Counted from the first letter of the stretch, positions 1 to 9,101 are shown. The stretch: 64,000 nt of DNA from Flavobacterium sp. 270 (GCF_004368785.1 NZ_SODM01000001.1:248001-312000); one strand, 5' to 3'. A program made the numbers and translations. Notes: a model not told the origin generated them from the letters alone.

Positions 1-410
1 TTATCGAAAGTGCAGAACGTTTTGGTTTATCGCAATTACATCAATTACGCGGACGCGTTGGTCGCGGCGCCGAACAGAGTTATTGTATTTTAATGACAAG
101 CCATAAATTAAGTCCCGACAGTAAAACCCGAATGGAAACGATGGTAGGAACGAACGACGGTTTTGAAATTGCCGAAGTCGATCTTAAACTCCGCGGTCCT
201 GGCGATCTTATGGGAACACAGCAAAGTGGTGTTCTTAACCTGCAAATTGCTGATATTGTTCGCGATCGTGATATTTTATCTCTGGCAAGAAACTACGCTA
301 TGAAAATTTTGAAAGAAGATGCTCCACTCCAAAAACCGGAACACGCAATTTTAAAAGCGGTTTTTATAGAACTTACGAAGAAGAAAAATATTTGGAATTA
401 TATTTCTTAA
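1..410 (+). CDS. recG: ATP-dependent DNA helicase RecG, C-terminal end (partial)
   Basis: This is the 3' end of recG; the 5' part lies before the window. The open frame is already running at base 3. It encodes the conserved helicase motif VI region (LHQLRGRVGRG) near bases 36-70, followed by the RecG-type C-terminal stretch (DLKLRGPGDLMGTQQSG). RecG is a cytoplasmic superfamily 2 helicase that remodels stalled replication forks and Holliday junctions. An ATG at base 93 lies inside the conserved region and is not the real start. The gene ends directly in an inverted repeat that probably terminates it. The product assignment is secure from the motif pair; only about 135 C-terminal residues are visible. 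Confidence 0.95.
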   Translation, partial: IESAERFGLSQLHQLRGRVGRGAEQSYCILMTSHKLSPDSKTRMETMVGTNDGFEIAEVDLKLRGPGDLMGTQQSGVLNLQIADIVRDRDILSLARNYAMKILKEDAPLQKPEHAILKAVFIELTKKKNIWNYIS

Positions 411-474
411 AGGTGCTAAGGTTCTAAGCTGCTAAGCTTCTAAGCTTTTTAGCTCCTTAGAACCTTAGCACCTT
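410..474. terminator. 19-bp inverted repeat, probable bidirectional terminator
   Basis: Bases 410-428 (AAGGTGCTAAGGTTCTAAG) are perfectly complementary to 456-474, with a loop made of further CTAAG-type units. The repeat begins inside the recG stop codon and lies between convergent recG and the PAS gene. The repeated AAGGTGCTAAGGTTCTAAG units suggest a dispersed intergenic repeat serving as a terminator. There is no strong T tract. Confidence 0.6.
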
Positions 475-487
475 AGAACCTTAAAAA

Positions 488-1090
488 TCACTTTTTTGGT
501 GGATTTTTCTTTTCAAAAATACCACTCAAAAATCCTTTACTTATTTTATTTTTATCGTCTTTTCCTGTTGCTATAAGATGATCGATGTATTCCATGTAGG
601 TTTTCTTGCGTTCTTCCAGAAAGCCAACCAAATATTCTTCGGAAGCGTTTATACCGCTTGCTTCTTCTATTTGAAGCAGTTTTCTATATAAAGGTTCGAT
701 AAATTTGGTAATAATTTCTTCCGGAACCGATTTTCTCGTTCCGAAGTAGCCTACGATTTCGCCGTCGGTATCGGCTATGATTTTAAAATCGGTTACAACC
801 CAATAATATCTTCCAGTTTTGGCCATATTTTTGAGGATCACATGAATGTTCTCACTTGATTTTATACTGTCCCACAAGAACTTAAAAATCACTTTTGGCA
901 TTTCCGGATGACGTACAATATTGTGTGGCTGACCAATCAACTCAAATTCGTCGTATCCAGAAACATCAATAAAATCTTCATTCGCATATAAAATTGTCCC
1001 CTTTGTATCTGTTTTACTCAATAATACTTTGTTTTTGTTCCAATCAACTTCTCTGTCTGATGGAGTTGGGCGTGTAGTTCTGGTGTCCAT
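488..1090 (-). CDS. PAS-domain sensor protein, Aer-like
   Basis: This is a 200-residue soluble protein with one PAS domain at about residues 20-125. The stretch DVSGYDEFELIGQPHNIVRHPEMPK matches the PAS core of the E. coli aerotaxis sensor Aer (VSGY, EL.GQPHN.VRHPDMP), which binds FAD and reads redox state. The residues after the PAS (EEIITKFIEPLYRKLLQIEE) also resemble Aer's post-PAS segment. There is no membrane segment, HAMP or chemotaxis signalling domain, so it is a stand-alone sensor; the output partner is not visible. It lies downstream of, and on the same strand as, a membrane protein with a degenerate kinase helix pair, across a 233-bp gap holding an inverted repeat. FAD binding is inferred from the family. 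Confidence 0.75.
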   Translation of the reverse strand: MDTRTTRPTPSDREVDWNKNKVLLSKTDTKGTILYANEDFIDVSGYDEFELIGQPHNIVRHPEMPKVIFKFLWDSIKSSENIHVILKNMAKTGRYYWVVTDFKIIADTDGEIVGYFGTRKSVPEEIITKFIEPLYRKLLQIEEASGINASEEYLVGFLEERKKTYMEYIDHLIATGKDDKNKISKGFLSGIFEKKNPPKK

Positions 1091-1205
1091 AAACTTTGCG
1101 TTTAAAATTAATATTCAATTATATCTCCTATAAAATGAATTGTTTTTAAGTATTATTTTAAATTATCGACTGTAATTCTAAGATCATTAGAAACACATTT
1201 TTTTT

Positions 1206-1278
1206 ACCATATAAGTGATATAAGTTCATTTAAAAACATTATCTCAAAGCTTATATTGACTTATATAACTTATATGGT
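1206..1278. repeat. 20-bp imperfect inverted repeat between two sensor genes
   Basis: Bases 1206-1225 (ACCATATAAGTGATATAAGT) and 1259-1278 are inverted copies with a single mismatch, separated by 33 bp. The repeat lies in the gap between the membrane-sensor gene (ends at 1324 on the minus strand) and the PAS gene (starts at 1090). It could be an operator pair or an mRNA hairpin separating expression of the two genes. No T tract follows, so an intrinsic terminator is less likely. Confidence 0.45.
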
Positions 1279-1323
1279 GAAATTTAACGTTCTTAAACTA
1301 TATGCTTATAATAACAGCTATAT

Positions 1324-2178
1324 TTAATTTCTGCTGTTGGTTGATTTCACATGAATATCGTTCACCAAATCATCAATTTTTTTGGCACTTTCTCTCATCA
1401 TTTCCAGATAGGCAAGCAGTTTATCATTGTCTGTATGCCCTTTAGAAACATCAATAAGTTTTAAAACCGAATTTACAGGCAGTTTTAAGTCTAAAGTCGT
1501 TCTATGAATAAAATCATTGTAATCTTTGGTTGCAGACATTGAACTGTATTTCGCGGAAGCGAGCTTCATATTTTCCAATTCATATTCATCAGAAATTTTA
1601 GAAATATGATTCTGACTGTGCGTTTTAAAATAATAAGCCCAATAACCATTCATAAAAAATACAACGGCTGCCAAAACAACGTGCACGAGAAATGTTTCGA
1701 CATCAAAATTTACCTGCGAAAAATAAATTTGAGGTCCTGCTGCTTCATTATAAACGTAGTTTTGTAAATACGCTAAACCTCCGTGATGCAGGATTACCAA
1801 AAGCGTAAGCGGAATTTGAAGTTTCCAGTTTTGATAAATAATTAAAATTGTACTGGCAATAAAAACGGTAAAGTGCATTTCGAACAAACCGTGCATCTGA
1901 TAAATATACTGCGCCATAAAAACAGCTAATATTACCGATAAAACGTACTGATAAAATTTGGAATTTTTAAGGAAAAATTTTGCCGAATAATAGGCCAGCA
2001 AATTTATAGTACCCACGCCTACTCCAATCTCAAAAGTATCGTACTTAAAGGCCAAAGCAATTCCGAAAAGAAAATAAGCGACAAGAACATAATTAATAAT
2101 TGTATCTGATTTTTGTGTCATTGTAGACATAAAATTGTGCAAGTAATCTTGCTCATTCAAACTGGCTTTTGTTTTCAT
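1324..2178 (-). CDS. Membrane sensor related to histidine kinases, without phosphoacceptor His or ATPase domain
   Basis: This 284-residue protein has about six hydrophobic segments between residues 28 and 185. The motif near residues 95-140 (LFEMHFTVF, YQNWKLQIPL, HHGGLAYLQ) recalls the membrane sensor region found in front of some chemotaxis receptors and kinases. Residues 215-275 look like a two-helix dimerisation region, but the H-box reads TTLDLKLPVNS, with Leu229 where the phosphorylated His of an H-D-L-K-x-P motif would be. The protein ends without an ATPase domain. It may be a regulatory partner of a full kinase, or a decayed gene; the intact reading frame favours the first. It lies 29 bp after the thioredoxin-like gene, probably in one transcript. 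Confidence 0.55.
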   Translation of the reverse strand: MKTKASLNEQDYLHNFMSTMTQKSDTIINYVLVAYFLFGIALAFKYDTFEIGVGVGTINLLAYYSAKFFLKNSKFYQYVLSVILAVFMAQYIYQMHGLFEMHFTVFIASTILIIYQNWKLQIPLTLLVILHHGGLAYLQNYVYNEAAGPQIYFSQVNFDVETFLVHVVLAAVVFFMNGYWAYYFKTHSQNHISKISDEYELENMKLASAKYSSMSATKDYNDFIHRTTLDLKLPVNSVLKLIDVSKGHTDNDKLLAYLEMMRESAKKIDDLVNDIHVKSTNSRN

Positions 2179-2207
2179 AGATTTAGGTAATTTAGGTTAG
2201 TTTAGAT

Positions 2208-2807
2208 TTATTTAGTGCATTTTGGTAATGAACATCCGTAGGCTCTTAGAGCCAAAGCATCAAATGAAGGGGCATTTGTTTTGTCGAGTAAAGAATCTAT
2301 TGCCATTTGAGCATAATTACTGTCGGCATTGGTACAATATCTGGTTTTATTGTAATTGCCTCGATAATATAAGTTATGAGAAGCGTCTATAAGAACTGCC
2401 TGAGGCGTTGAGAATACTCCACATTTTTTGGCAATTCCATCATCAAAATAGACAGGAATTTTAGCATCAAATTTTTTCTGGATTTCTTCAATCGTAAAAT
2501 TTTTCTGTTTGTTTAAAACAACAATTTTAAAATTGATTTTATCTCCGTACTTTTTAATCAGGCCGCTTACATGAGGTACATTAAATCGGGAACAAGGACA
2601 ATCCGGATTAAAGAAATGTACAAAGACTGGTTTATTATCTGCAGCACAGCACGGCCCTAAATCGATTCTAGAACCCATGGCAATGTCATGATAATTTTTA
2701 GGAATTGGTGTTGGCAGGCTGTATTTAAATTCGTTCTGCCAGAACAAAACAGAAATTGCGGCAACTAGTAATGAAAACCATAAACCCAGGAGTAATTTTT
2801 TCGCCAT
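2208..2807 (-). CDS. Membrane-anchored thioredoxin-fold protein (AhpC/TSA-like)
   Basis: The protein has 199 residues. An N-terminal hydrophobic helix at residues 4-23 anchors or exports it, placing the rest in the periplasm. The segment KPVFVHFFNPDCPCSRFNVPH has the shape of a thioredoxin-fold active site, with a C-P-C pair instead of the usual C-x-x-C, and the later STPQAVLID segment fits the cis-Pro loop of the fold. Several other cysteines (a CC pair near residue 53, one near 130, one near 158 and two near the C-terminus) could form structural disulfides or bind metal. The likely role is a thiol redox or copper/cytochrome maturation factor, but no substrate is evident. It is the first gene of a minus-strand group with the sensor genes. 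Confidence 0.6.
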   Translation of the reverse strand: MAKKLLLGLWFSLLVAAISVLFWQNEFKYSLPTPIPKNYHDIAMGSRIDLGPCCAADNKPVFVHFFNPDCPCSRFNVPHVSGLIKKYGDKINFKIVVLNKQKNFTIEEIQKKFDAKIPVYFDDGIAKKCGVFSTPQAVLIDASHNLYYRGNYNKTRYCTNADSNYAQMAIDSLLDKTNAPSFDALALRAYGCSLPKCTK

Positions 2808-3450
2808 AAATAAGTAGTTTTTGGGGTGTGATGCAAAACATATTTAAACAATTGTTAATTAATCTATTTTTTAAACCCGTAATTTTAACTTAAAAACAAA
2901 TAAAAAACCTACATATTTTTACGCTTAACCACCAAAAACATTATTATTCTCACAAAAAAACTTTCATTTTGTTTAAGCTTATCAATGTTACGAATAAAAT
3001 CGATAAACTGCAAAAAAAATCAGACAAAATGCAAATAATAAATTTAAAGTCAGAATTCATAGGAATTAGAGCTAACTTTCGCGCAAAAAAACGTGCGTAA
3101 AAACACACGAAAGTGACTCAAAACGGTCTCTACATTCTAATTTTTAATTAAAAATTAAAAAAAATCACTTCCTAATTAAACCTTTATTAAAAACCTGTAT
3201 CTAACGATACAGACTTTAACATTTTTATAAATACCAATAATCTTTACAAATGATCCAAAATCAATCTTTTCACTTCAAAAAATCCATTATCAAAAATAAA
3301 TAAAACATTGATTTACAACAGATTAAACACAATGTAAAGATTTGTACATACAAATGTTAAATAAACGCTAACGTCTTTAGTATTCAATACAAAAAGTTAA
3401 TTTTGTAGACTTACTAAAAACACAATACCCAAAATACATTACCTAATTTT
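2808..3450. other. Intergenic region with AT palindrome and efflux promoter
   Basis: This 643-bp AT-rich gap separates the divergent thioredoxin-like gene and efflux operon. I see no gene in it. It contains a perfect 20-bp palindrome at 3138-3157 (TAATTTTTAATTAAAAATTA) and, near the right end, a promoter-like box for the efflux genes. The length suggests a complex regulatory region; no recognisable regulator gene is adjacent. Confidence 0.5.
3375..3405 (+). promoter_or_regulatory. Putative Bacteroidota promoter of the efflux operon
   Basis: TAATTTTG at 3398-3405 fits the -7 consensus TAnnTTTG. About 19 bp upstream, TTTA (3376-3379) is one base off the TTTG -33 element. Transcription would start near 3412, giving a short leader before the adaptor ATG at 3451. 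Confidence 0.4.
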
Positions 3451-4509
3451 ATGAAAGTAAAAAACCTAATTTACGCTCTTCTAATTATCGCAGTTGGAGG
3501 ATTTATTGCCTACAGAGTCGTCTCTAACAAAAGTAAAAACGATGATTCTAAAAAATCCGGAGATAAGGACGCGCCAACAACTGTAACTGGAATTGTTGTA
3601 AAAACATCCACTTTTGATAATAATTTATCTTTATCAGGCTCTATTGAAGCAAACGAACAAATAGAAATTCACAGTGAAGTTTCTGGAATTGTTGAGGGGA
3701 TTTATTTTAATGAAGGTACAAACGTAACTAAAGGTCAGGTTCTTTTTAAAGTTAACGATATCGAATTAAGAGCACAGCTTAGACAAGCTCAGACTAAAGA
3801 AAATTTAGCAGGCGAAAACGAAAGAAGAGCCAAATTACTGCTTCAGAAAGAAGCCATAAGTCAGGAAGAATTTGATGTTGCTAATGCAGATTACGCTTCC
3901 GCGAAAGCCCAAAGCCAATTGATAACTGCTCAGATTGCAAAAACTTCTGTAAGAGCGCCATTTTCAGGAAAAGTTGGTTTACGCTCTATTTCGCCAGGAA
4001 CTTATATTACACCAACTGTTGTTGTGGCAAAATTGGTTAATACAGGAAAACTAAAAATTACTTTTTCAATTCCAGAAAAATACGCATCTCAGGTAAAATC
4101 CGGAACTTTTATACAATTTAATGTTTCAGGATCTACAAAAGTTTACACTGCAAAAATATACGCTATTGAGCCAGAAGTTGCTGTAGCGACTCGTACTTTA
4201 CAAATTCGCGCCATTGCAGACAATGCCGACGGAAAACTTTTCCCGGGAACTTTTGCCGATGTACAACTTCCTTTAAATATTATTCAGGATGCTATTGTAG
4301 TTCCTTCACAAGCAATTGTGCCAGTTCAGAGCGGTAAAAAAGTTTTTATCGCCAATATGGGCAAAGCCAAAGAAGTTATGGTTGATGCTACTACAAGAAC
4401 AGACGCTTCTATCTTGATTTTATCTGGATTAAAAGCCGGAGACACCTTAATAACAAGCGGTGTAATGTCATTAAAAAATGAGGCTCCAATAAAAGTTAAA
4501 GTTAAATAA
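3451..4509 (+). CDS. RND efflux periplasmic adaptor subunit (membrane fusion protein)
   Basis: This 352-residue adaptor is the first gene of a three-gene RND export operon. An uncleaved signal-anchor helix spans about residues 5-22. A biotinyl/lipoyl-like half-motif (SGSIEANEQIEIHSEVSGIV) is followed by a short coiled-coil hairpin at about residues 100-145 (LRQAQTKENLAGENERRAKLL) and by the second lipoyl half (SVRAPFSGKVGLRSISPGTYI). Beta-barrel and membrane-proximal domains follow. The length and order fit the HlyD/AcrA family. It would link the inner-membrane pump downstream to the outer-membrane channel. Substrates cannot be read from sequence; this class exports drugs, detergents or fatty acids. 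The start is the ATG preceding the hydrophobic helix. Confidence 0.92.
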   Translation: MKVKNLIYALLIIAVGGFIAYRVVSNKSKNDDSKKSGDKDAPTTVTGIVVKTSTFDNNLSLSGSIEANEQIEIHSEVSGIVEGIYFNEGTNVTKGQVLFKVNDIELRAQLRQAQTKENLAGENERRAKLLLQKEAISQEEFDVANADYASAKAQSQLITAQIAKTSVRAPFSGKVGLRSISPGTYITPTVVVAKLVNTGKLKITFSIPEKYASQVKSGTFIQFNVSGSTKVYTAKIYAIEPEVAVATRTLQIRAIADNADGKLFPGTFADVQLPLNIIQDAIVVPSQAIVPVQSGKKVFIANMGKAKEVMVDATTRTDASILILSGLKAGDTLITSGVMSLKNEAPIKVKVK

Positions 4510-4514
4510 TTGTA

Positions 4515-4575
4515 GATTTTAGATTTTAGAGTTCAGATTTCAGGTAGAAGTATCCGAAATCTAAAATCTAAAATC
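4515..4575. repeat. 16-bp inverted repeat between adaptor and pump genes
   Basis: GATTTTAGATTTTAGA (4515-4530) is perfectly complementary to 4560-4575, and a further partial copy (AATCTAAAATC) follows. The loop is 29 bp. The hairpin would form in the operon mRNA between the first two efflux genes and might set their expression ratio or protect mRNA ends. It also resembles dispersed TAGATTTTAGATTTTAG intergenic repeats. Confidence 0.5.
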
Positions 4576-4597
4576 ATAAATCTAAAATCAAAAATAT

Positions 4598-7500
4598 ATG
4601 AGTTTATCTACTACAAGTATAAGAAGACCTGTTTTAACCATTGTACTGAATCTTTTGATTATTTTATTCGGTTTTATTGGTTATACGTTTTTGGGTGTTC
4701 GAGAATTCCCTTCTATTGACCCGGCGCAGGTTTCTATTAGAACCAATTACACTGGAGCCAATTCAGATATTATAGAATCACAAATTACAGAACCGTTAGA
4801 AAAAGCCGTAAATGCTATCGACGGAATTAGAAATATTACTTCGTCTAGTAACCAGGGAAGCAGCAGTATTACAATCGAGTTTAATCTGGATAAAAATCTG
4901 GAAGAAGCTGCAAATGATGTTCGTGATAAAGTTTCGCAGGCCGTTAGAAGTTTACCGCAAGACATTGATGCGCCGCCGGTAGTTTCTAAAGCCGATGCCG
5001 ATAGTGAATCTATTATTTCGATGACGGTTCAGAGTGACACCAGAAGCTCTTTAGAATTAAGTGATTATGCAGAAAATGTTATTTCGCAGCGTTTAGAGAC
5101 AATTCCGGGCGTGAGCGGTGTTCAGATTTGGGGACAAAAACGTTACGCAATGCGTTTGTGGATTGATCCAATAAAATTAAATGCTTACAATTGTACGGTT
5201 TCTGATGTTAGAGATGCTTTAAACGCACAAAACGTAGAACTTCCGTCTGGAAAATTGACAGGAAACAATACCGAATTAACGGTAAAAACAATCGGAAATC
5301 TTTCTAAACCAGAAGAATTTAACAATATTATCATTCGTACAGACGGAGATAAAATTGTTCGTTTAAGTGATGTTGGAGGTGCAGAATTAGGACCTGAAAA
5401 TATCGAAACTTCTTTGACTTCATCAGGACTTCCTATGATCGGTTTGGCAATTGTACCGATGCCGGGAGCGAATTATTTAGATATTTCTGCTGAATTTTAC
5501 AAAAAATACGACGCCTTAAAAAAGGATTTACCTAAAGATATCAAACTTAATATTGCTCTTGATAATACCCAATTCGTAAAAAAATCGGTATTAGAAGTTG
5601 CCGAAACTTTAGGGATTTCGATTATTCTTGTAATCATTATTATCTATTTATTTTTTAGAGACTGGGCAATTGCGTTTAGACCTTTAATTGATATACCGGT
5701 ATCTTTAATTGCTACGTTTTTTATCATGTGGCTTTTCGGGTTCTCGATAAATGTATTAACCCTTTTGGCGATCGTTCTGGCAACTGGCTTGGTTGTGGAT
5801 GACGGAATTGTGGTTACCGAAAATATCTTCAAAAAAGTTGAAGAAGGAATGTCGCCAATCGAAGCTGCGATTAAAGGCTCTAATGAAATTTTCTACGCTG
5901 TAATCTCGATTTCTGTGACTTTGGCTGCGGTATTCTTACCTGTAATTTTCTTAGAAGGATTCGTAGGCCGACTCTTTAGGGAATTTGGGGTCGTTATTGG
6001 TGCAGCGGTATTAATTTCTGCCTTTGTATCCTTGACTTTAACACCAATGTTGAACGCTTATTTAATGAAAGGCGGCGAACAGAAAAAATCGAAATTCTAC
6101 GTTAAAACAGAACCATTTTTTGAAAAATTAAACAGCGGTTATGCAGAGGCATTATCTGGTTTTATGGCTAAAAAATGGATAAGTTTCCCGATTTTGATTG
6201 CGTGTTTTGGATTGATTTATTTGTTTTTTACCATACTTCCAAAAGAAACAGCTCCTTATGATGATCGTAGTTCTGTAACCATGCGTATGACTACGCCAGA
6301 AGGTTCGTCTTACGACTATACGAACCGTTTTATGCAGGAAATATCACAATTGGTTGATGATTCTATTCCGGAGAAAAAAGTAAGTTTAGTAATTACTGCC
6401 GGAGGTTCTGGAGGTTCTGCAACAAATTCTGGTTTTATCAGACTTTCATTAAAAGAACCAGATGAAAGAAAGAGATCTCAAAAAGATATTGCCGACAAAT
6501 TATCAAAATGGACTAAAAAATATCCAGACGCAAAAACTGCTGTAATTCAGCAGCCTACAATTTCTGTAAACCGACGTGGAGGATTGCCGATTCAATATAT
6601 TATTCAGGCTCCGAATTTTGAGAAATTAAGAGAAAAAATTCCTCAATTTATGGATGAAGTTGGTAAAAGTGATGTTTTCTCTACAACCGATGTGAATCTG
6701 AAATTTAATAAACCCGAAATCAACGTAAGTATTGACCGTGCAAAAGCCGAAAGTTTAGGGATTTCTATTATTGATATTGCGCAGACTTTACAGCTTTCTT
6801 TAAGCGGACAGCGTTTTGGTTATTTCATTAAAAATGGAAAACAATATCAGGTTATTGGGCAATTTGATCAAAAAGACCGTTCGAAACCATTGGATTTAAC
6901 TTCGATGTTTGTAAAAAACAAAAAAGGCGAATTGATTCAGATGGATAACGTTGTAAATATCGAAGAACAAAGTAATCCGCCGCAATTGTACCACAATAAC
7001 CGTTATATGTCTGCGACAGTTTCTGCAGGTTTAGCACCGGGAAAAAGTATCAGTGACGGTATCGAAGCTATGGATCAGATAAAAGCCAAAGTTTTAGATG
7101 AAAGTTTTACAACCGATTTAAGTGGAGAATCACGAGATTTTGTGGAAAGTAGCTCGAATACTTCTTTCGCATTTGGATTGGCTTTATTATTAATATTCTT
7201 GATTCTTGCAGCTCAGTTTGAAAGTTTTATTGATCCGTTAATTATCATTTTAACTGTTCCAATGGCAGTTGCCGGAGCATTATTTTCATTATGGTTATTC
7301 AACCAAACCTGGAATATTTTCAGCCAGATTGGAACCGTAATGCTTATTGGTTTGGTAACTAAAAATGGTATTTTGATCGTAGAATTTGCGAATCAGTTAC
7401 GAGAACAGGGTAAACCGAAATTAGAAGCAATTTTAGAAGCTTCAGAGGCACGTTTACGTCCAATCTTAATGACGAGTTTGGCTATTGCTTTAGGAGCTTT

Positions 7501-7693
7501 ACCAATTGCAATGTCGCTTGGTGCAGCATCTACCAGTAGAATTGGTATGGGAGTTGTAATTGTTGGGGGAACTATTTTCTCTTTAGCATTAACTCTTTTT
7601 GTAATTCCGGCAATTTATTTAATGTGGTCTAAAGCCAGAAAACATTATCCGGAATTTGACCATATCGAAGAATACGAAAAAGAAAGTAAATAA
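4598..7693 (+). CDS. RND efflux pump, inner-membrane transporter subunit
   Basis: At 1031 residues this is full length for the AcrB/MexB family of proton-driven exporters. An N-terminal membrane helix (about residues 10-30) is followed by a large periplasmic loop, a cluster of helices at about 335-500, a second periplasmic loop and a final helix cluster from about 860. The proton relay pair lies in helix 4 as Asp401-Asp402 (TGLVVDDGIVVTENIF). The Lys in helix 10 is seen in LIGLVTKNGILIVEFANQ. It works as a trimer in the inner membrane with the adaptor upstream and the TolC-like protein downstream. The gene lies 88 bp after the adaptor in the same operon. Confidence 0.95.
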   Translation: MSLSTTSIRRPVLTIVLNLLIILFGFIGYTFLGVREFPSIDPAQVSIRTNYTGANSDIIESQITEPLEKAVNAIDGIRNITSSSNQGSSSITIEFNLDKNLEEAANDVRDKVSQAVRSLPQDIDAPPVVSKADADSESIISMTVQSDTRSSLELSDYAENVISQRLETIPGVSGVQIWGQKRYAMRLWIDPIKLNAYNCTVSDVRDALNAQNVELPSGKLTGNNTELTVKTIGNLSKPEEFNNIIIRTDGDKIVRLSDVGGAELGPENIETSLTSSGLPMIGLAIVPMPGANYLDISAEFYKKYDALKKDLPKDIKLNIALDNTQFVKKSVLEVAETLGISIILVIIIIYLFFRDWAIAFRPLIDIPVSLIATFFIMWLFGFSINVLTLLAIVLATGLVVDDGIVVTENIFKKVEEGMSPIEAAIKGSNEIFYAVISISVTLAAVFLPVIFLEGFVGRLFREFGVVIGAAVLISAFVSLTLTPMLNAYLMKGGEQKKSKFYVKTEPFFEKLNSGYAEALSGFMAKKWISFPILIACFGLIYLFFTILPKETAPYDDRSSVTMRMTTPEGSSYDYTNRFMQEISQLVDDSIPEKKVSLVITAGGSGGSATNSGFIRLSLKEPDERKRSQKDIADKLSKWTKKYPDAKTAVIQQPTISVNRRGGLPIQYIIQAPNFEKLREKIPQFMDEVGKSDVFSTTDVNLKFNKPEINVSIDRAKAESLGISIIDIAQTLQLSLSGQRFGYFIKNGKQYQVIGQFDQKDRSKPLDLTSMFVKNKKGELIQMDNVVNIEEQSNPPQLYHNNRYMSATVSAGLAPGKSISDGIEAMDQIKAKVLDESFTTDLSGESRDFVESSSNTSFAFGLALLLIFLILAAQFESFIDPLIIILTVPMAVAGALFSLWLFNQTWNIFSQIGTVMLIGLVTKNGILIVEFANQLREQGKPKLEAILEASEARLRPILMTSLAIALGALPIAMSLGAASTSRIGMGVVIVGGTIFSLALTLFVIPAIYLMWSKARKHYPEFDHIEEYEKESK

Positions 7694-7700
7694 TTTATTA

Positions 7701-7747
7701 GCCTGAAATTCAGTAATTTTAATTCGATTAATTATTGAATTTCAGGC
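7701..7747. repeat. 12-bp inverted repeat between pump and channel genes
   Basis: GCCTGAAATTCA (7701-7712) pairs perfectly with TGAATTTCAGGC (7736-7747), and part of the loop can pair too. It sits just after the pump stop codon and ends 14 bp before the channel ATG at 7762, so it could attenuate the third gene or stabilise the upstream message. Confidence 0.5.
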
Positions 7748-7761
7748 AAAAGAAAACAAAT

Positions 7762-9072
7762 ATGAATACTAAAATTTTATTCCAAAGTTTAATATTATTC
7801 TTCCTTTGCCTTGTAAGTGTACAAGCACAGGAAGTTTTAACTATTGAAGATGCTATGAAAATAGCCTTGGAAAATAACTTTGACATTAAGATTGCCAAAA
7901 ACAATTCTACAATAAGCGAAACCAACGTAACTATCGGAAACGCTGGTATGCTACCAACTGCAACAGCATCGGTTACAGATAACAACAGCATTCAAAACTC
8001 ATCGCAGACACGTCAGGACGGAACTTCTACTACATTAAACAATGCCAAAAACAACAATTTAAATTATGGCGTAAGTTTGGGCTGGACTGTTTTTGACGGA
8101 ATGAGAATGTTTGCGCGTTTAGATCAATTAAAAGAACTTCAAAAATTAGGCGACGCGCAGCTTAAAAGTACCATTTTGGCTAAAATCGGGCAGGTAAATT
8201 CTGCTTATTATGATTTGGTGCAGCAACAACAGCAATTATCTGCATTAGATACTACAATTGTAATTTCTAATCAGAGATTAACATTAGCCAAAAACCGTTT
8301 CAGCATTGGTAAAGCTTCAAAATTAGAGGTTTTAAATGCTCAGGTTGATTTAAATTCAGATCAGGTAGCTTTATTGAGACAAAAAGAATCGTATGCCAAT
8401 GCTAAAATTTTATTGAATCAATATTTGGCGCGTGATCCACAAATCAATTTTAAAGTAAGTGATTTGGTAGCTGTTGATAATAAATTAGTTTTGGCAGATT
8501 TACTTTCTCTGGCCCAAAAACAAAATCCGGTTTTAGAATCGCAAGTGATAAACAAACGGATCGCCGAATTACAGCTAAAACAAGTTAAAGCAGATCGTTA
8601 TCCGACTTTAAGATTAACTTCCGGATATAATTTTGCCGAAAGCGAATCGAGTTTAGGTTTTACAAGCTCCACTTCTGCAAGAGGTTTTAATTACGGTTTC
8701 AATGCTACTTTGAATATTTTTGATGGTTTTAATCAACATAGAAATGAAAAGGTTGCAAAACTTCAAATCGAGAACACACAAATCGCAATTGACCAGCAAA
8801 ATCTAATTCTGAACACACAATTGAACACCGCTTTTCAGACGTATTTAACCAATTTAGAATTAATTGATTTAGAAGAAGATAACGAAGCAATTGCCAAACA
8901 AAACTTAGAAATCACTTTAGATAAATTCAGAATCGGTACTATAACAACAATCGATTTTAGAACCGCTCAGCTTAATTATGTAAACGCAAAAGTGCGTTAC
9001 AGCAATGCACAATACGAGGCAAAATTATCTGAAATTGCTTTAAAAGAATTAGCAGGAAATATTAATTTTTAA
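7762..9072 (+). CDS. TolC-family outer-membrane efflux channel
   Basis: The protein has 436 residues from the ATG at 7762. That start directly precedes a signal peptide (NTKILFQSLILFFLCLVSVQAQ) and is preferred to an in-frame TTG at 7735, which lies within the upstream hairpin. Two repeated OEP domains are visible, with long amphipathic helices and the family's repeat pattern (LTLAKNRFSIGKASKLEVLNAQVDLN near residue 175; NLEITLDKFRIGTITTIDFRTAQLNY near 395). The trimer forms an outer-membrane barrel and a periplasmic tunnel that docks onto the RND pump complex encoded upstream. It is the last gene of the operon. Confidence 0.93.
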   Translation: MNTKILFQSLILFFLCLVSVQAQEVLTIEDAMKIALENNFDIKIAKNNSTISETNVTIGNAGMLPTATASVTDNNSIQNSSQTRQDGTSTTLNNAKNNNLNYGVSLGWTVFDGMRMFARLDQLKELQKLGDAQLKSTILAKIGQVNSAYYDLVQQQQQLSALDTTIVISNQRLTLAKNRFSIGKASKLEVLNAQVDLNSDQVALLRQKESYANAKILLNQYLARDPQINFKVSDLVAVDNKLVLADLLSLAQKQNPVLESQVINKRIAELQLKQVKADRYPTLRLTSGYNFAESESSLGFTSSTSARGFNYGFNATLNIFDGFNQHRNEKVAKLQIENTQIAIDQQNLILNTQLNTAFQTYLTNLELIDLEEDNEAIAKQNLEITLDKFRIGTITTIDFRTAQLNYVNAKVRYSNAQYEAKLSEIALKELAGNINF

Positions 9073-9101
9073 TTTAAATTTGTTTCAAAAAACAAATTTA
9101 A

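Noticed and set aside
7735..7761. Upstream TTG start for the TolC-family channel
   Set aside because: It lies in the inverted repeat, and the ATG at 7762 directly precedes the signal peptide. Similar upstream TTG or GTG starts were rejected for the genes at 27764, 36813, 43985 and 49934.
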